A stretch of 64,000 nucleotides of DNA from Rhodanobacter sp. OK091 (GTDB lineage: Bacteria > Pseudomonadota > Gammaproteobacteria > Xanthomonadales > Rhodanobacteraceae). Of the stretch, positions 7,606 through 16,316 are shown in pieces (the first letter of the stretch is position 1; every line of letters starts with the position of its first letter). The position numbers and the translations under genes are program-made. The stretch covers positions 62,001 to 126,000 of the forward strand of contig NZ_FRCH01000002.1 of NCBI RefSeq assembly GCF_900142825.1, in the 5' to 3' direction. The notes under the pieces are model-generated. The model was given only the letters and a program-made list of their open reading frames with translations, was not told the origin of the DNA and made no database searches.

Positions 7606-10600
7606 TTAGCTGCTCTTTTTCGCGCCATTGCGCCGCAACAGCGAATACAGCACCGGCATCACCAGCAGCACCAGCGGCAGCTGCACCAGCATGCCGGCGA
7701 TGATGGCCACCGCCAGGGGTTGCTGCATCTGCGAACCCTGGCCGAGCGCCAGCGCCAGCGGCAGCAAGGTGAGGATCGCGGCCAGCGTGGACATCACGAT
7801 CGGTCGCGTGCGGTGCTGCCCGGCTTCATGCAACGCGTCGTGCAGCGCCATGCTGTTCTCCGCGTCCTGCAGTTCGGAGAAGTAGAAGATCGCCACTTCG
7901 GTGACGATGCCGACGATCATCGTCATGCCCATCATCGAGGAGATGTTCAGCTCGATGCCGGTCAGCCACAGGCCGGCGAACACTGCCGGGAGCGCCAGCA
8001 GCGGCATGGCCAGAATGGTCAGCGCTACGCGAAAACTCTCATACAGGAACAGCAGCAGGGTGAATACCAGCGCGATCGCCGCCAGCATCACGATGGTGAG
8101 GCCGCGGAACGCCTGCTGCTGCTGCTGATACAGGCCGCCGAGCTGGACGAACATGCCTTTCGGCAGCAAGCCCGGCTTGGCCAGTACTTTCTTGATGTCG
8201 CCGATGGTGGAACCGAGGCTGCGTCCGCTGATCAGGCCGGTAACGGCGACCATTCGCTTGAGATTGTCGCGGGTGATTTCCGGCTGGCCCTGCACCTGCA
8301 ACAGCGTGGCCACCCGCGATAGCGGCAGCAGATGGCCGTCGCCTGCGCGTATCGGCAGCGCAGCGACCTGTTCCAACTGCTGATGCGAATTCTCCGGCAG
8401 GCGCACGCGCACGCCGACCAGCTTGTTGCCCTCCGGCAGTTGGGCGGCCACCGTGCCATCGATCGCCGCGTCGACCTGATCGATGACGCTGGTCGGATCG
8501 AGTCCCTCCAGTGCGGCCTTGGCCGGATCGACTTGCACGGTCAGCGCGTCGCCGGCGGGATTGATGCCGTTGCGCACGCCGACCACGCCCGTGACCTTGC
8601 CGATCGCGTCGGCGACCTTGCCGGCGGCGGCATTCAACTCCACCGGATCGTCGCTGTAGAGTTGAACCTCGATCGGCTGCGGCACCGCCACCAGATCGCC
8701 GATCAGATCCTCCATCAGCTGCGACAACTCGATATCCAGTCCCGGCACTTTCTGCTCGACTTCGGTACGTACTTGCGTCATCACCTCTTCGGTCGAGGGG
8801 CGCGAGCCGTTTTTCAGGCGCACGAAGAAGTCGCCCTGATTCGCTTCGGTGAGGCCGCCGCCCAGCTGCAGGCCGGTGCGTCGCGAGTAGGTGTCTACGG
8901 ACGGGTTCGCGCGGATGATCGTCTCCACCTGCCGCAGCAAGCGGTCGGTCTCCTCCAGCGAGGTGCCGGGCTTGGACAGGTAGTCGAGGATGAAGCCGCC
9001 CTCATCCATTTTCGGCATGAAACCGGTGCCGACCTGCGTATAGGCCACGCCGCCCAGCACCAGCAATGGCACGATCAGCAGCAACACCAGCACCGGCCGT
9101 TTCAGCCAGCGCTGCAGCACGTTTTGATAGCGCTCCATCATGCCTTTGGTAAAGCGGCCTTGCGGGTGTTCGGCCGAATGACGCTTGTCCAGGAAGCGTT
9201 CGGCCAGCAGCGGCACCGCGATCCAGGTCAGCAGATAGGAAATGATCAGCGCGCTGGCCATGGTCAGCGACAGCGCCTTGAAGAACGCACCGGTGACGCC
9301 GGTCAGGAACGCCAGCGGCAGGAAGATCACCACGGTAGCGGCGCTGGAACCGGTCAACGGCCGGGTGAACTCCCATGCCGCGCCGGCGATGCGCTCGTGC
9401 ACTTCGCCTTCGCCCTGATTGAGCCGGCGCATGATGTGTTCGAGCATCACGATGACGTCGTCGATGATCAAGCCGACCGCCGCGGCCATGCCGCCGAGCG
9501 TCATCATGTTGAAGCTCATGCCCAGCACGGACAGCAGCAGCACGGTGATCGCCAGCACCGCCGGCACCACGATCAGCGCGACCAGGATCACCCGCGTATT
9601 GCGCAGGAACACGAACAGCACCAGACCGGCCAGCATGATGCCGATCAGGATCGCGTCGCGCACGCTGGCGGCCGCGCCGGTCACCAGCTGGGTCTGGTCG
9701 TACCAGTTGGCGATCTGTACGCCGGCCGGCATCTGCGGCGCGTAGTCGGCCAGGCGCTGTTTCACTTCGCTGGCGATCTGCACACTGTTGCCGTCGGGCT
9801 GCTGATAGACCTGCAGCAGCACGGCGTTCTGGCCGTCCGCATTGACGCGGATCCACTGCGGCACATGATCGAGGCTGACCGTCGCGACGTCGCCGAGATG
9901 CACGATGCCGGCCGCGCCGGCGCGAACCACGATGGCGCGCAGCGCGGCAACGGTAGTGGGCTGGTTGTTCGCCAGCAGCAGATACAGCTTGTAGTGGTCG
10001 GAAACGCGGCCCATCGCCTGGATCGTCGCCGCATGGCTTACCGCGGCGGCGACGTCGCTCAGGCTCAGGTTCGATGCACGCAACCTGCCAGGATCGACGT
10101 CGGCATGGAACTCGGCCACCTCGCCACCTTGCACCTGGACCTGGGCGACGCCGCTGATGCCGCTCAGCAGCGGGCGCAGCTGGTATTCGGCCAGATCATG
10201 CAGCGCACCCGGCGACTGCGTGTGCGAACGCAGGCTGTAGGCCAGCACCGGAAACGTGGTCGGGTCCATGCGCCGGGTGGACAACTGGGTGCCGGCAGGC
10301 AGCTGCGGCAGGATCTGTCCGGCCGCCCCGTTCACCTCCTGCAGCGCCGCGGCCATGTCCGCGCCCCAGTCGAACGTCACCGCGACATCGGCGCTGCCGC
10401 GACTGGTGGTGGAACGCACGTCGCGCACGCCACGCACGCGACGGATGGCCTCTTCCACCGGGGTGGTCACCTCGATCGCCATCTGGTCGGCCGGGCGGTC
10501 GCCCGCATCCAGGGTCACCTGCACGCGGGGGAACGCCACGTTCGGAAACAGCGCCACCGGCATCCACAGCGCGCTGGCGATGCCGCCGATGGTCAGCATC

Positions 10601-10656
10601 AAGGCGAGAAACAACAACGAGCGACGATGTCGTTGCATCCATGCGGTGATGCTCAC
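7606..10656 (-). CDS. RND efflux transporter permease
   Basis: 1016 residues, normal for inner-membrane RND pumps. Seen: a first membrane helix near 12-33, a large periplasmic loop, a TM4 proton-relay Asp pair (GLIIDDVIVMLEH), a second periplasmic loop, and a C-terminal helix bundle with EVAIFYFSEL. The start is GTG 10656, whose GTGA overlaps the adaptor stop by four bases. With the adaptor and outer-membrane factor upstream it forms a tripartite pump driven by proton motive force. The order outer-membrane factor, adaptor, permease is like the CusCBA/CzcCBA type, but I see no methionine- or histidine-rich metal site, so drugs or other organics are equally possible substrates. Confidence 0.93.
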   Translation of the reverse strand: MSITAWMQRHRRSLLFLALMLTIGGIASALWMPVALFPNVAFPRVQVTLDAGDRPADQMAIEVTTPVEEAIRRVRGVRDVRSTTSRGSADVAVTFDWGADMAAALQEVNGAAGQILPQLPAGTQLSTRRMDPTTFPVLAYSLRSHTQSPGALHDLAEYQLRPLLSGISGVAQVQVQGGEVAEFHADVDPGRLRASNLSLSDVAAAVSHAATIQAMGRVSDHYKLYLLLANNQPTTVAALRAIVVRAGAAGIVHLGDVATVSLDHVPQWIRVNADGQNAVLLQVYQQPDGNSVQIASEVKQRLADYAPQMPAGVQIANWYDQTQLVTGAAASVRDAILIGIMLAGLVLFVFLRNTRVILVALIVVPAVLAITVLLLSVLGMSFNMMTLGGMAAAVGLIIDDVIVMLEHIMRRLNQGEGEVHERIAGAAWEFTRPLTGSSAATVVIFLPLAFLTGVTGAFFKALSLTMASALIISYLLTWIAVPLLAERFLDKRHSAEHPQGRFTKGMMERYQNVLQRWLKRPVLVLLLIVPLLVLGGVAYTQVGTGFMPKMDEGGFILDYLSKPGTSLEETDRLLRQVETIIRANPSVDTYSRRTGLQLGGGLTEANQGDFFVRLKNGSRPSTEEVMTQVRTEVEQKVPGLDIELSQLMEDLIGDLVAVPQPIEVQLYSDDPVELNAAAGKVADAIGKVTGVVGVRNGINPAGDALTVQVDPAKAALEGLDPTSVIDQVDAAIDGTVAAQLPEGNKLVGVRVRLPENSHQQLEQVAALPIRAGDGHLLPLSRVATLLQVQGQPEITRDNLKRMVAVTGLISGRSLGSTIGDIKKVLAKPGLLPKGMFVQLGGLYQQQQQAFRGLTIVMLAAIALVFTLLLFLYESFRVALTILAMPLLALPAVFAGLWLTGIELNISSMMGMTMIVGIVTEVAIFYFSELQDAENSMALHDALHEAGQHRTRPIVMSTLAAILTLLPLALALGQGSQMQQPLAVAIIAGMLVQLPLVLLVMPVLYSLLRRNGAKKSS

Positions 10657-11717
10657 TTGGCAGACTCCCGCACCGCATCGCCATCAGCCAGCTCGTAGGC
10701 ACCGAGCACGATCACCTTGGCCTGCGCACCGAGGGCGCCTTGCACGCCGACGACATCGCCGTCGGGGCTGCGTAGCGTCACGCCGACGCGTTTGGCGTGA
10801 CCGCGTTCGACCTGGAACAAGTAGTCGCCGTGTTCGTCATGCAGCACCGCGGCGCGCGGGACGGCCCATGCGCTGAAATCGGCCGTGCGGATCTGCGCGT
10901 CGACGGCGGTGCCGGCCACCAGCGTCGCGCTGGCTTCGGCGGGAAGCTCGACCTGGGCACTCAGCAGATGGCTCTGCGAATCCACCGATTGTCCGATCAT
11001 CCGCAGCGTACCGGTAAACCCGGCCGCGCCATACACATTGCGCAGTTGTACCGGCATGCCCGCATGCAGTTTCGCCGCATCCTCCGGCTGCACGCCGAGC
11101 TGGGCGACCAGAGCATGCGCAGGGGTGAAGCCGAGCAGCGGCGCATTCGCCGCAAAGCGATCGCCCAGTCCCACGCTGAGCGTCGTGACGACGCCATCGG
11201 CAGGCGCCGTGACGGCTTCCTGGGCCGTGCCGCCGCCCAGCGCGTGCTGTGCGTCGAGAGCCGTCCGGGCATCGGCCAGCGCCTTGCGCGCGGTGGCCAG
11301 TTGCGACTGCGTGGCCAGCTGTTGTGCGGCCAGTTGTTCGGTGCGCTGGAGCTCGCCTTCGGCCAGAGTCAGCGCACTCTGCGCCTGCTGATAAGTATTC
11401 CGCGCCGCGGGATCGGGCGTGACCGTCAGCAGTGGCTGGCCTCGCTTGACGGTTTGTCCAGCGGCTACGCTCACGGCGATCACCTGGCCACCATGCGCGA
11501 GACTGATCGTGCGCGCATGCTGCGGATCGCCGGTGGCGCTGCCCCAGGCTTCGACGGTGTCGTGGAAAGTTTGCTGCACCGGCGTCGCGGTGGTTACCGC
11601 GACCTGGCCGGGCGGGGCGGCGGCGTCTTCGTCGTCCGCGGCGCCATGGCTGCAGCCGGCCAGCAACCCGGCCAGCAACAGCGCGCACAGATTCGGCAAA
11701 AGAGTTGAACGATTCAT
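10653..11717 (-). CDS. RND efflux periplasmic adaptor (membrane fusion) lipoprotein
   Basis: 354 residues from ATG 11717. This start gives a lipoprotein signal (LLAGLLAGC) and overlaps the stop of the upstream outer-membrane factor gene (ATGA); a longer open frame exists but would destroy the signal. The protein shows the usual adaptor order: lipoyl-like half motif near residue 75 (VAAGQTVKRGQPLLTV), a coiled-coil hairpin (QQAQSALTLAEGELQRTEQL), the second lipoyl half (APADGVVTTLSVGLGDRF), beta-barrel and membrane-proximal domains. It links the permease (7606-10656) to the outer-membrane channel. No His/Met metal-binding extension is present. Confidence 0.92.
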   Translation of the reverse strand: MNRSTLLPNLCALLLAGLLAGCSHGAADDEDAAAPPGQVAVTTATPVQQTFHDTVEAWGSATGDPQHARTISLAHGGQVIAVSVAAGQTVKRGQPLLTVTPDPAARNTYQQAQSALTLAEGELQRTEQLAAQQLATQSQLATARKALADARTALDAQHALGGGTAQEAVTAPADGVVTTLSVGLGDRFAANAPLLGFTPAHALVAQLGVQPEDAAKLHAGMPVQLRNVYGAAGFTGTLRMIGQSVDSQSHLLSAQVELPAEASATLVAGTAVDAQIRTADFSAWAVPRAAVLHDEHGDYLFQVERGHAKRVGVTLRSPDGDVVGVQGALGAQAKVIVLGAYELADGDAVRESAK

Positions 11718-13123
11718 GGCGTGGCTGCTTTGACGGAGACGGGATGGGCGGTGGCGAGGTCGGTGTTGCCGAGCAGGGCTTCCAGCGCAATCGCCTGGGT
11801 GGCCTGCTGCTGTTGCAGGTCGAGCAGATCGAGGTCGGCGCTCAGCGCATTGCTGCGGATGGCCAGGTACGTCGGCCAATCCAGCAGGCGTTGCTGCCAC
11901 GCTGCCTCGGCGGCATGACGGGCTGTATCCAGTTGCTGCGCATGAGCGGCCAGCGCCGCGCGCTGCTGGGTCAGCGTGGCGAGATCGGCGACCAGCCGCT
12001 GCATGTCGCTGCGGGTATCCAGCACGCGCGCCTCGTAGTCGTCCTTCAGCTGTTGTCGCGTGGCCTTCTCGATCGCGATATTGCCGCGATTGCGGTCGAA
12101 CAGCGGCAGCGTGATGCCGATGCTGAAGCCGTGGGTGGTGACGTTGCTGGTATCGCGTGCGGTATTGAAGCCGATGTTCAACGCCGGAAACTGGGCCAGC
12201 ACGGCCGCGCGCAGCTTCGCCTCCTGCGACTGGTAGCCGGCTTGCAGCGCGAGCAGATCAGGTCGCCGCCGCGGCAGGTCGGCCAGCGCCTGTTGCGCCT
12301 GCTCCGGCGTCGGGCTGGTCTGATAGGGCGTGCCGACCAATTCAAGCGGCGCGTCCGGTGCCAGCCCCAGCAGGACATGCAGATCCGTCTCTGCCTGATG
12401 CAGCGCGATCGCCGAGTCGGCCAGCCGTTTGCGCACATCCGCGCCGGCATTGAGGCCGGCGCTGGCACTGTCGTAAGTGAGATTGCCGGCACGCAGGGCC
12501 GTGCTGATGGAGGGTTCGAGCGGGGCCAGCGCGGCCAGCTCGGTCGTGAGCCGCGCCTGCTGAGCGCGCAGGGTCAGCACCTGATCGAACAGCAACCGCG
12601 CCTGGGCCACGCTCTGCCATTCCGCCCACAACAGGTCGAGATTCACTTGCTCGGCCTGGCTGCGCGCGGCGGCACGCCGTGACGAGCGCGTCAGCAACGC
12701 GGTGATGTCCTCGCTGAGGCCGAGGCTGTACGCGCTGCTCGTGCCGGCATCGGTGTGACCGGGGAAATCCTCGCTGAAACTCAGCTGCGGATCGGGCAGC
12801 AAACCGGCGGCAAACGCTTGCGCGCGGGCGATGCCGAGTTCGTCGCGCTTGACCTTCAGGGCCGGACTGTTGATCACGGCCAGCATCGCCACTTCAGTGA
12901 CATCGAGCCCGTCCGAGGGATCGAAACGATGATCCGGTAGCGCCAGCGCCGGCATCGCTGCTATCGGTGCGGTCAGGTGCATCACGCTGGGTGCGCCTTG
13001 ACCGCTACCGAGCGGAAGAGGCGTGTACGTGGCACAACCGGTCAAAGCCAGTCCGACGCCGATACCCAGCATCCAGAGAGAGGCGTGAGGCAGGCACCAA
13101 CGCGAGAGACGTTGAAGCGGCAT
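11714..13123 (-). CDS. TolC/CusC-family outer-membrane efflux factor (lipoprotein)
   Basis: About 469 residues from ATG 13123, with a lipoprotein signal (GIGVGLALTGC). An in-frame ATG at 13159 would add 12 residues, but the likely promoter -10 at 13165-13170 places transcription start at or after that codon, so I prefer 13123. Neither start has a strong Shine-Dalgarno. The mature protein has two OEP repeats rich in long Ala/Gln/Leu helices (AEWQSVAQARLLFDQV, QLDTARHAAEAAWQQRLL), as in channel-tunnel proteins. It is first in the operon; its stop overlaps the adaptor start. It forms the exit duct of the pump. Confidence 0.88.
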   Translation of the reverse strand: MPLQRLSRWCLPHASLWMLGIGVGLALTGCATYTPLPLGSGQGAPSVMHLTAPIAAMPALALPDHRFDPSDGLDVTEVAMLAVINSPALKVKRDELGIARAQAFAAGLLPDPQLSFSEDFPGHTDAGTSSAYSLGLSEDITALLTRSSRRAAARSQAEQVNLDLLWAEWQSVAQARLLFDQVLTLRAQQARLTTELAALAPLEPSISTALRAGNLTYDSASAGLNAGADVRKRLADSAIALHQAETDLHVLLGLAPDAPLELVGTPYQTSPTPEQAQQALADLPRRRPDLLALQAGYQSQEAKLRAAVLAQFPALNIGFNTARDTSNVTTHGFSIGITLPLFDRNRGNIAIEKATRQQLKDDYEARVLDTRSDMQRLVADLATLTQQRAALAAHAQQLDTARHAAEAAWQQRLLDWPTYLAIRSNALSADLDLLDLQQQQATQAIALEALLGNTDLATAHPVSVKAATP

Positions 13124-13164
13124 GGCACAGGGATGTCGCTGCTGACGAGTATGGCGCATGAGCC

Positions 13165-13198
13165 ATTCTGACGGCAGGCCGCTTAGTTTTCTCTTAAG
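13165..13198 (-). promoter_or_regulatory. Probable promoter with PmrA/QseB-like box for the RND efflux operon
   Basis: On the plus strand CTTAGT-N5-CTTAAG at 13182-13198 matches YTTAAK-N5-YTTAAK with one mismatch. Read on the minus strand it is followed after 11 bases by CAGAAT (13170-13165), a 4/6 match to a -10 hexamer. The layout mirrors the box-to--10 spacing (10 bases) in front of the two-component genes at 4.3 kb. Control by that regulator is inferred from the shared motif and geometry. Confidence 0.5.
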
Positions 13199-13237
13199 AA
13201 TTTCCGATCAGCGTCCTGTGCAAAATATACGAAGGCG

Positions 13238-13861
13238 TCATTTGAAGTGGTGTATGAAGCCGACCTGGAAACCGCCCGGCAGCCAGCCGATGATCAGCGG
13301 CGAATTGCGATGGGCCGACCATAGCCCGACGCCAGTGCCGATGGCGGCACCGATCAGCACGTCGCTCTGCCAGTGGGCGCGAACCTTCATGCGCGCCACC
13401 GCGTCGTAGGCCGGCAGCAGGGCCAGCGCATAGACGGCAGGATGATCCTCGCCGTAGTTGGCAATGAATGGCGTCACCGCGGCCGAAATGGCCGCCACTT
13501 CGCCACTCGGAAAACTCTTCGCGTGCGATCCGGCAAAGAAACGGTCGGGGTTGCTGGTTTGCGAAGGCCGTTCGCGCTGAAAAGCGTACTTCATCGCCTC
13601 GGTACCGACGCTGGTGATGACCAGCGCATCCACGGACCGCCAGAACGTGTCGCCCAGCTTGTCCTGATCGCCGAAGGCCAGGGCGCCGCCGGCGACCGTG
13701 AAGATGGTGCCGTACATCAGCGCGTTCTGGTTGGTGCGTTTCCAGATGCCGCTGTCGTCGTAATGGAGGCGGTGGTCGATGCCGAGCGGGCCACCGGAGG
13801 CACAGGCACTCCCCGAAGCCAGAATGGCGACGCTGAACACCCAGGATCGCAATGCGGGCAT
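13238..13861 (-). CDS. PAP2-family (acid phosphatase-like) exported protein with altered motif
   Basis: 207 residues with an N-terminal signal or anchor (about 1-22, ending ASGSACASGG). PAP2 motifs are visible: motif 1 in KYAFQRERPS, motif 2 as SFPSGEVAAIS, and motif 3 as ARMKVRAHWQSDVLIG. In motif 2 the usual PSGH is PSGE: the codon is GAA, so the histidine normally acting as general acid is replaced by glutamate. Motif 3 His and Asp are kept. Typical PAP2 proteins dephosphorylate lipid phosphates such as undecaprenyl diphosphate at the membrane. Activity here is uncertain because of the substitution. Single gene; divergent from the phosphatase at 14053. Confidence 0.8.
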   Translation of the reverse strand: MPALRSWVFSVAILASGSACASGGPLGIDHRLHYDDSGIWKRTNQNALMYGTIFTVAGGALAFGDQDKLGDTFWRSVDALVITSVGTEAMKYAFQRERPSQTSNPDRFFAGSHAKSFPSGEVAAISAAVTPFIANYGEDHPAVYALALLPAYDAVARMKVRAHWQSDVLIGAAIGTGVGLWSAHRNSPLIIGWLPGGFQVGFIHHFK

Positions 13862-14052
13862 GTCACGGCTCCCACACGGCAGGCACGGGCCTGTCTTCGC
13901 ACCGAAAAACTACGCCGGTCAGCTTTCGGTTTCCTTATCAAGGCGGCCATCGGCGGCGATCGAAGGGCTGGTGACCCGAGGACGGGAAAGGACACCGAAA
14001 GGCAGGGTTTCTACCCTGCACGGTATCGTTATTGGATTGGCGTGAGTTTCTG

Positions 14053-14754
14053 ATGTCCGAATCTGGCTGGACCATTCTGTGTGATTTCGACGGCACGATT
14101 TCCGTCGAGGACGTGATCGACTCGCTGCTCGACCGTTTCGGCCGCCCGGGCTGGGAAGTGCTGGAGCAGGACTGGCGCGCCGGCCGCATCGGCTCGCGCG
14201 AGTGCATGTCGGGCCAGGTCGATCTGCTGCAGATGACCCGCGCGGAACTCGATGCGCATCTGGGCGAGCTGTGGATCGACCATGCGTTTCCGGGTTTCGT
14301 GGCGAAGACGCGCGAACTGAACGTGCCGATCCGCGTGGTCAGCGACGGTCTCGATTATGCGATCCACAAGATTCTCGGCCGTTACGGCCTGGACACGCTG
14401 CCGCTGGCGGCGAACCACCTGTCGCCGGCCGAACCGCCGAAGCAGTGGCAGCTGACCTCGCCGTTCCAGGCCGACGGCTGCCGCAGCGGCACCTGCAAGT
14501 GCGCCTGCGTGGCGCAGGCCCGCAAGACCGGTGCGAAAACCTTGCTGATCGGCGACGGCGCCTCGGATTTCTGCGCCGCCGACCGCGTCGATTTCGTGTT
14601 CGCCAAGCATCGCCTGATCGAGCATTGCCGCGCCACCGGCATCGACTACGTGCCGATCACCGGTTTCGAGGATGCGCTGGAGTTCCTGCCTAAGCTGCTC
14701 GACGGCAGCCTGGCCAGCCATTGGCACCATGAGCCGGCGCACGCGCTTCCCTGA
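14053..14754 (+). CDS. MtnX-like HAD-IB family phosphatase
   Basis: 233 residues. HAD motif I is DFDGT (nucleophile D11, acid D13), motif II the Ser/Thr region near RVVSDG, and motif IV IGDGASDFCAADR. The length and motifs match the phosphoserine-phosphatase-like HAD-IB group that includes MtnX. Start ATG 14053 is preceded by GTGAG; a TTG 21 bases upstream is possible but less likely. A small stem (14002-14007 with 14014-14019) lies in the leader; its role is unknown. The gene is followed after 63 bases by a class III aminotransferase on the same strand, so they probably form a two-gene unit. Substrate unknown; a phosphorylated amino or hydroxy acid is plausible. Confidence 0.85.
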   Translation: MSESGWTILCDFDGTISVEDVIDSLLDRFGRPGWEVLEQDWRAGRIGSRECMSGQVDLLQMTRAELDAHLGELWIDHAFPGFVAKTRELNVPIRVVSDGLDYAIHKILGRYGLDTLPLAANHLSPAEPPKQWQLTSPFQADGCRSGTCKCACVAQARKTGAKTLLIGDGASDFCAADRVDFVFAKHRLIEHCRATGIDYVPITGFEDALEFLPKLLDGSLASHWHHEPAHALP

Positions 14755-14817
14755 TCGCGTCGCACGCCGTACTTTTTCCTGCATCTGTACTCCCCGAATC
14801 ATTCCGGATCATTCCCC

Positions 14818-16218
14818 ATGAAAATCGACAAGACCGCCGCCGGTTTCATCGACGACGCGCAGCTGCTCGCCGACGAAGCCAAGTACAGCTCGTTCGGCGA
14901 CACCGTGCATTACGTGGACCCGCCGAAGATCTTTCGCCACGGCGAAGGCAGCTACATGTACGACACCGCCGGCACGCCGTTCCTCGACCTGCAGATGTGG
15001 TATTCGGCGGTCAATTTCGGCTACGGCAACCCGCGCCTCAACCATGTGCTGAAAGAGCAGATCGACCGTCTGCCGCAGGTGGCCAGCCAGTACCTGCACC
15101 AGACCCGCATCGAGCTGGCCAAGACGGTGGCGCTGGATGCGAAGAAGAAGTTCGGACTGGACGGCCGTGTGCACTTCAACGTGGGCGGTGCGCAGGCGAT
15201 CGAGGATTCGCTGAAGATCGTGCGCAACGCCAGCAACGGCAAGAGCCTGATGTTCGCGTTCGAGGGCGGCTACCACGGCCGCACCCTGGGCGCCTCGTCG
15301 ATCACGTCGAGCTATCGCTACCGTCGCCGCTTCGGCCACTTCGGCGAGCGCGCGATGTTTATCCCGTTCCCGTATCCGTTCCGCCGCCCGAAGGGCATGA
15401 CGCCGGAAGAATATTCGGACGCTTGCGTGCGCCAGTTCGCCCGCCTGTTCGAAACCGAATACAACGGTGTGTGGGATCCGAAGGTGAACCAGGCCGAATA
15501 CGCCGCGTTCTACGTCGAGCCGATCCAGGGCACCGGCGGCTACGTGATCCCGCCGATGAATTTCTTCAAGGACTTGAAGAAGGTGCTGGATCAGTACGGT
15601 ATCCTGATGGTGGTCGACGAAATCCAGATGGGTTTCTGGCGCACCGGCAAGCTGTGGTCGATCGAGCACTTCGGCGTGACGCCTGATGTCTTGGTGTTCG
15701 GCAAGGCGTTGACCAACGGCTTGAATCCGCTATCCGGCCTGTGGGCGCGCGAAGAGCTGATCAATCCGACCATCTTCCCGCCGGGCTCGACCCATTCCAC
15801 GTTCAACTCCAATCCGCTGGGTACCGCGCTGGGCCTGGAAGTGATCAAGATGGGTTACGAGCTGGACTACGAGACCAGCGTGCCGAAGAAGGGCGCGCAT
15901 TTCCTCGAAGGCCTGCGCGACCTGCAGAAGCGCCACAAGGAAATCGGCGACGTCGACGGCCTCGGCCTGGCGCTGCGCGCCGAGATCTGCACCGACGACG
16001 GCTTCACGCCGAACAAGGCGCTGCTCGACAAGATGGTCGACATCGGCCTGGCCGGCGACCTCGAGCACAACGGCAAGAAGATCGGCCTCGTGCTGGACGT
16101 GGGCGGCTGGTACAAGAACGTGATCACCTTCGCGCCGTCGCTGGAGATCACCCATGAGGAGATCGACCTGGCGATCGCCTTGCTCGATCAGCTGCTGACC
16201 AAAGCCAAGAAGGGTTGA
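14818..16218 (+). CDS. Class III PLP-dependent aminotransferase
   Basis: 466 residues of the acetylornithine/omega-amino-acid aminotransferase fold. Seen: the EGGYHGRTLGA phosphate-binding region (about 149-159), DEIQ (267-270) that contacts the PLP ring nitrogen, and the Schiff-base lysine K296 in FGKALTNGLNP. The start ATG 14818 fits the family N-terminus. Enzymes of this class move an amino group between a terminal or side-chain amine and a keto or aldehyde group; some relatives are phospho-lyases, which would suit the phosphatase gene upstream. Actual substrate unknown. It ends 42 bases before a strong bidirectional terminator. Confidence 0.9.
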   Translation: MKIDKTAAGFIDDAQLLADEAKYSSFGDTVHYVDPPKIFRHGEGSYMYDTAGTPFLDLQMWYSAVNFGYGNPRLNHVLKEQIDRLPQVASQYLHQTRIELAKTVALDAKKKFGLDGRVHFNVGGAQAIEDSLKIVRNASNGKSLMFAFEGGYHGRTLGASSITSSYRYRRRFGHFGERAMFIPFPYPFRRPKGMTPEEYSDACVRQFARLFETEYNGVWDPKVNQAEYAAFYVEPIQGTGGYVIPPMNFFKDLKKVLDQYGILMVVDEIQMGFWRTGKLWSIEHFGVTPDVLVFGKALTNGLNPLSGLWAREELINPTIFPPGSTHSTFNSNPLGTALGLEVIKMGYELDYETSVPKKGAHFLEGLRDLQKRHKEIGDVDGLGLALRAEICTDDGFTPNKALLDKMVDIGLAGDLEHNGKKIGLVLDVGGWYKNVITFAPSLEITHEEIDLAIALLDQLLTKAKKG

Positions 16219-16260
16219 GCCTGGCCGTGCGTGGGCCAGGCATCATGGGGGCTGGCGCAA

Positions 16261-16292
16261 AAAGAACCCGGCGACATGTCGCCGGGTTCTTT
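16261..16292. terminator. Bidirectional rho-independent terminator (perfect 32-base palindrome)
   Basis: The sequence from AAAGAACCCGGCGACA to its exact reverse complement is a perfect 32-base inverted repeat with GC core and A/T ends. A-run on the left and T-run on the right allow it to end transcripts from both directions. It lies between the converging aminotransferase (stop 16218) and ketosynthase (stop 16317) genes. Confidence 0.9.
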
Positions 16293-16316
16293 GGTTTGTT
16301 GCGCGGTGGAATGCCG

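Noticed and set aside
8332-10698. A 788-codon plus-strand frame opposite the RND permease
   Set aside because: Very rich in His, Gln and Arg with no domain; the minus-strand permease has full-length family motifs, so this is a shadow.
13862-14052. Possible riboswitch in the leader of the HAD phosphatase gene
   Set aside because: A small stem-loop (14002-14019) and GA-rich segments are present, but I could not match them to the conserved core of the glycine, SAM, SAH or guanidine classes.
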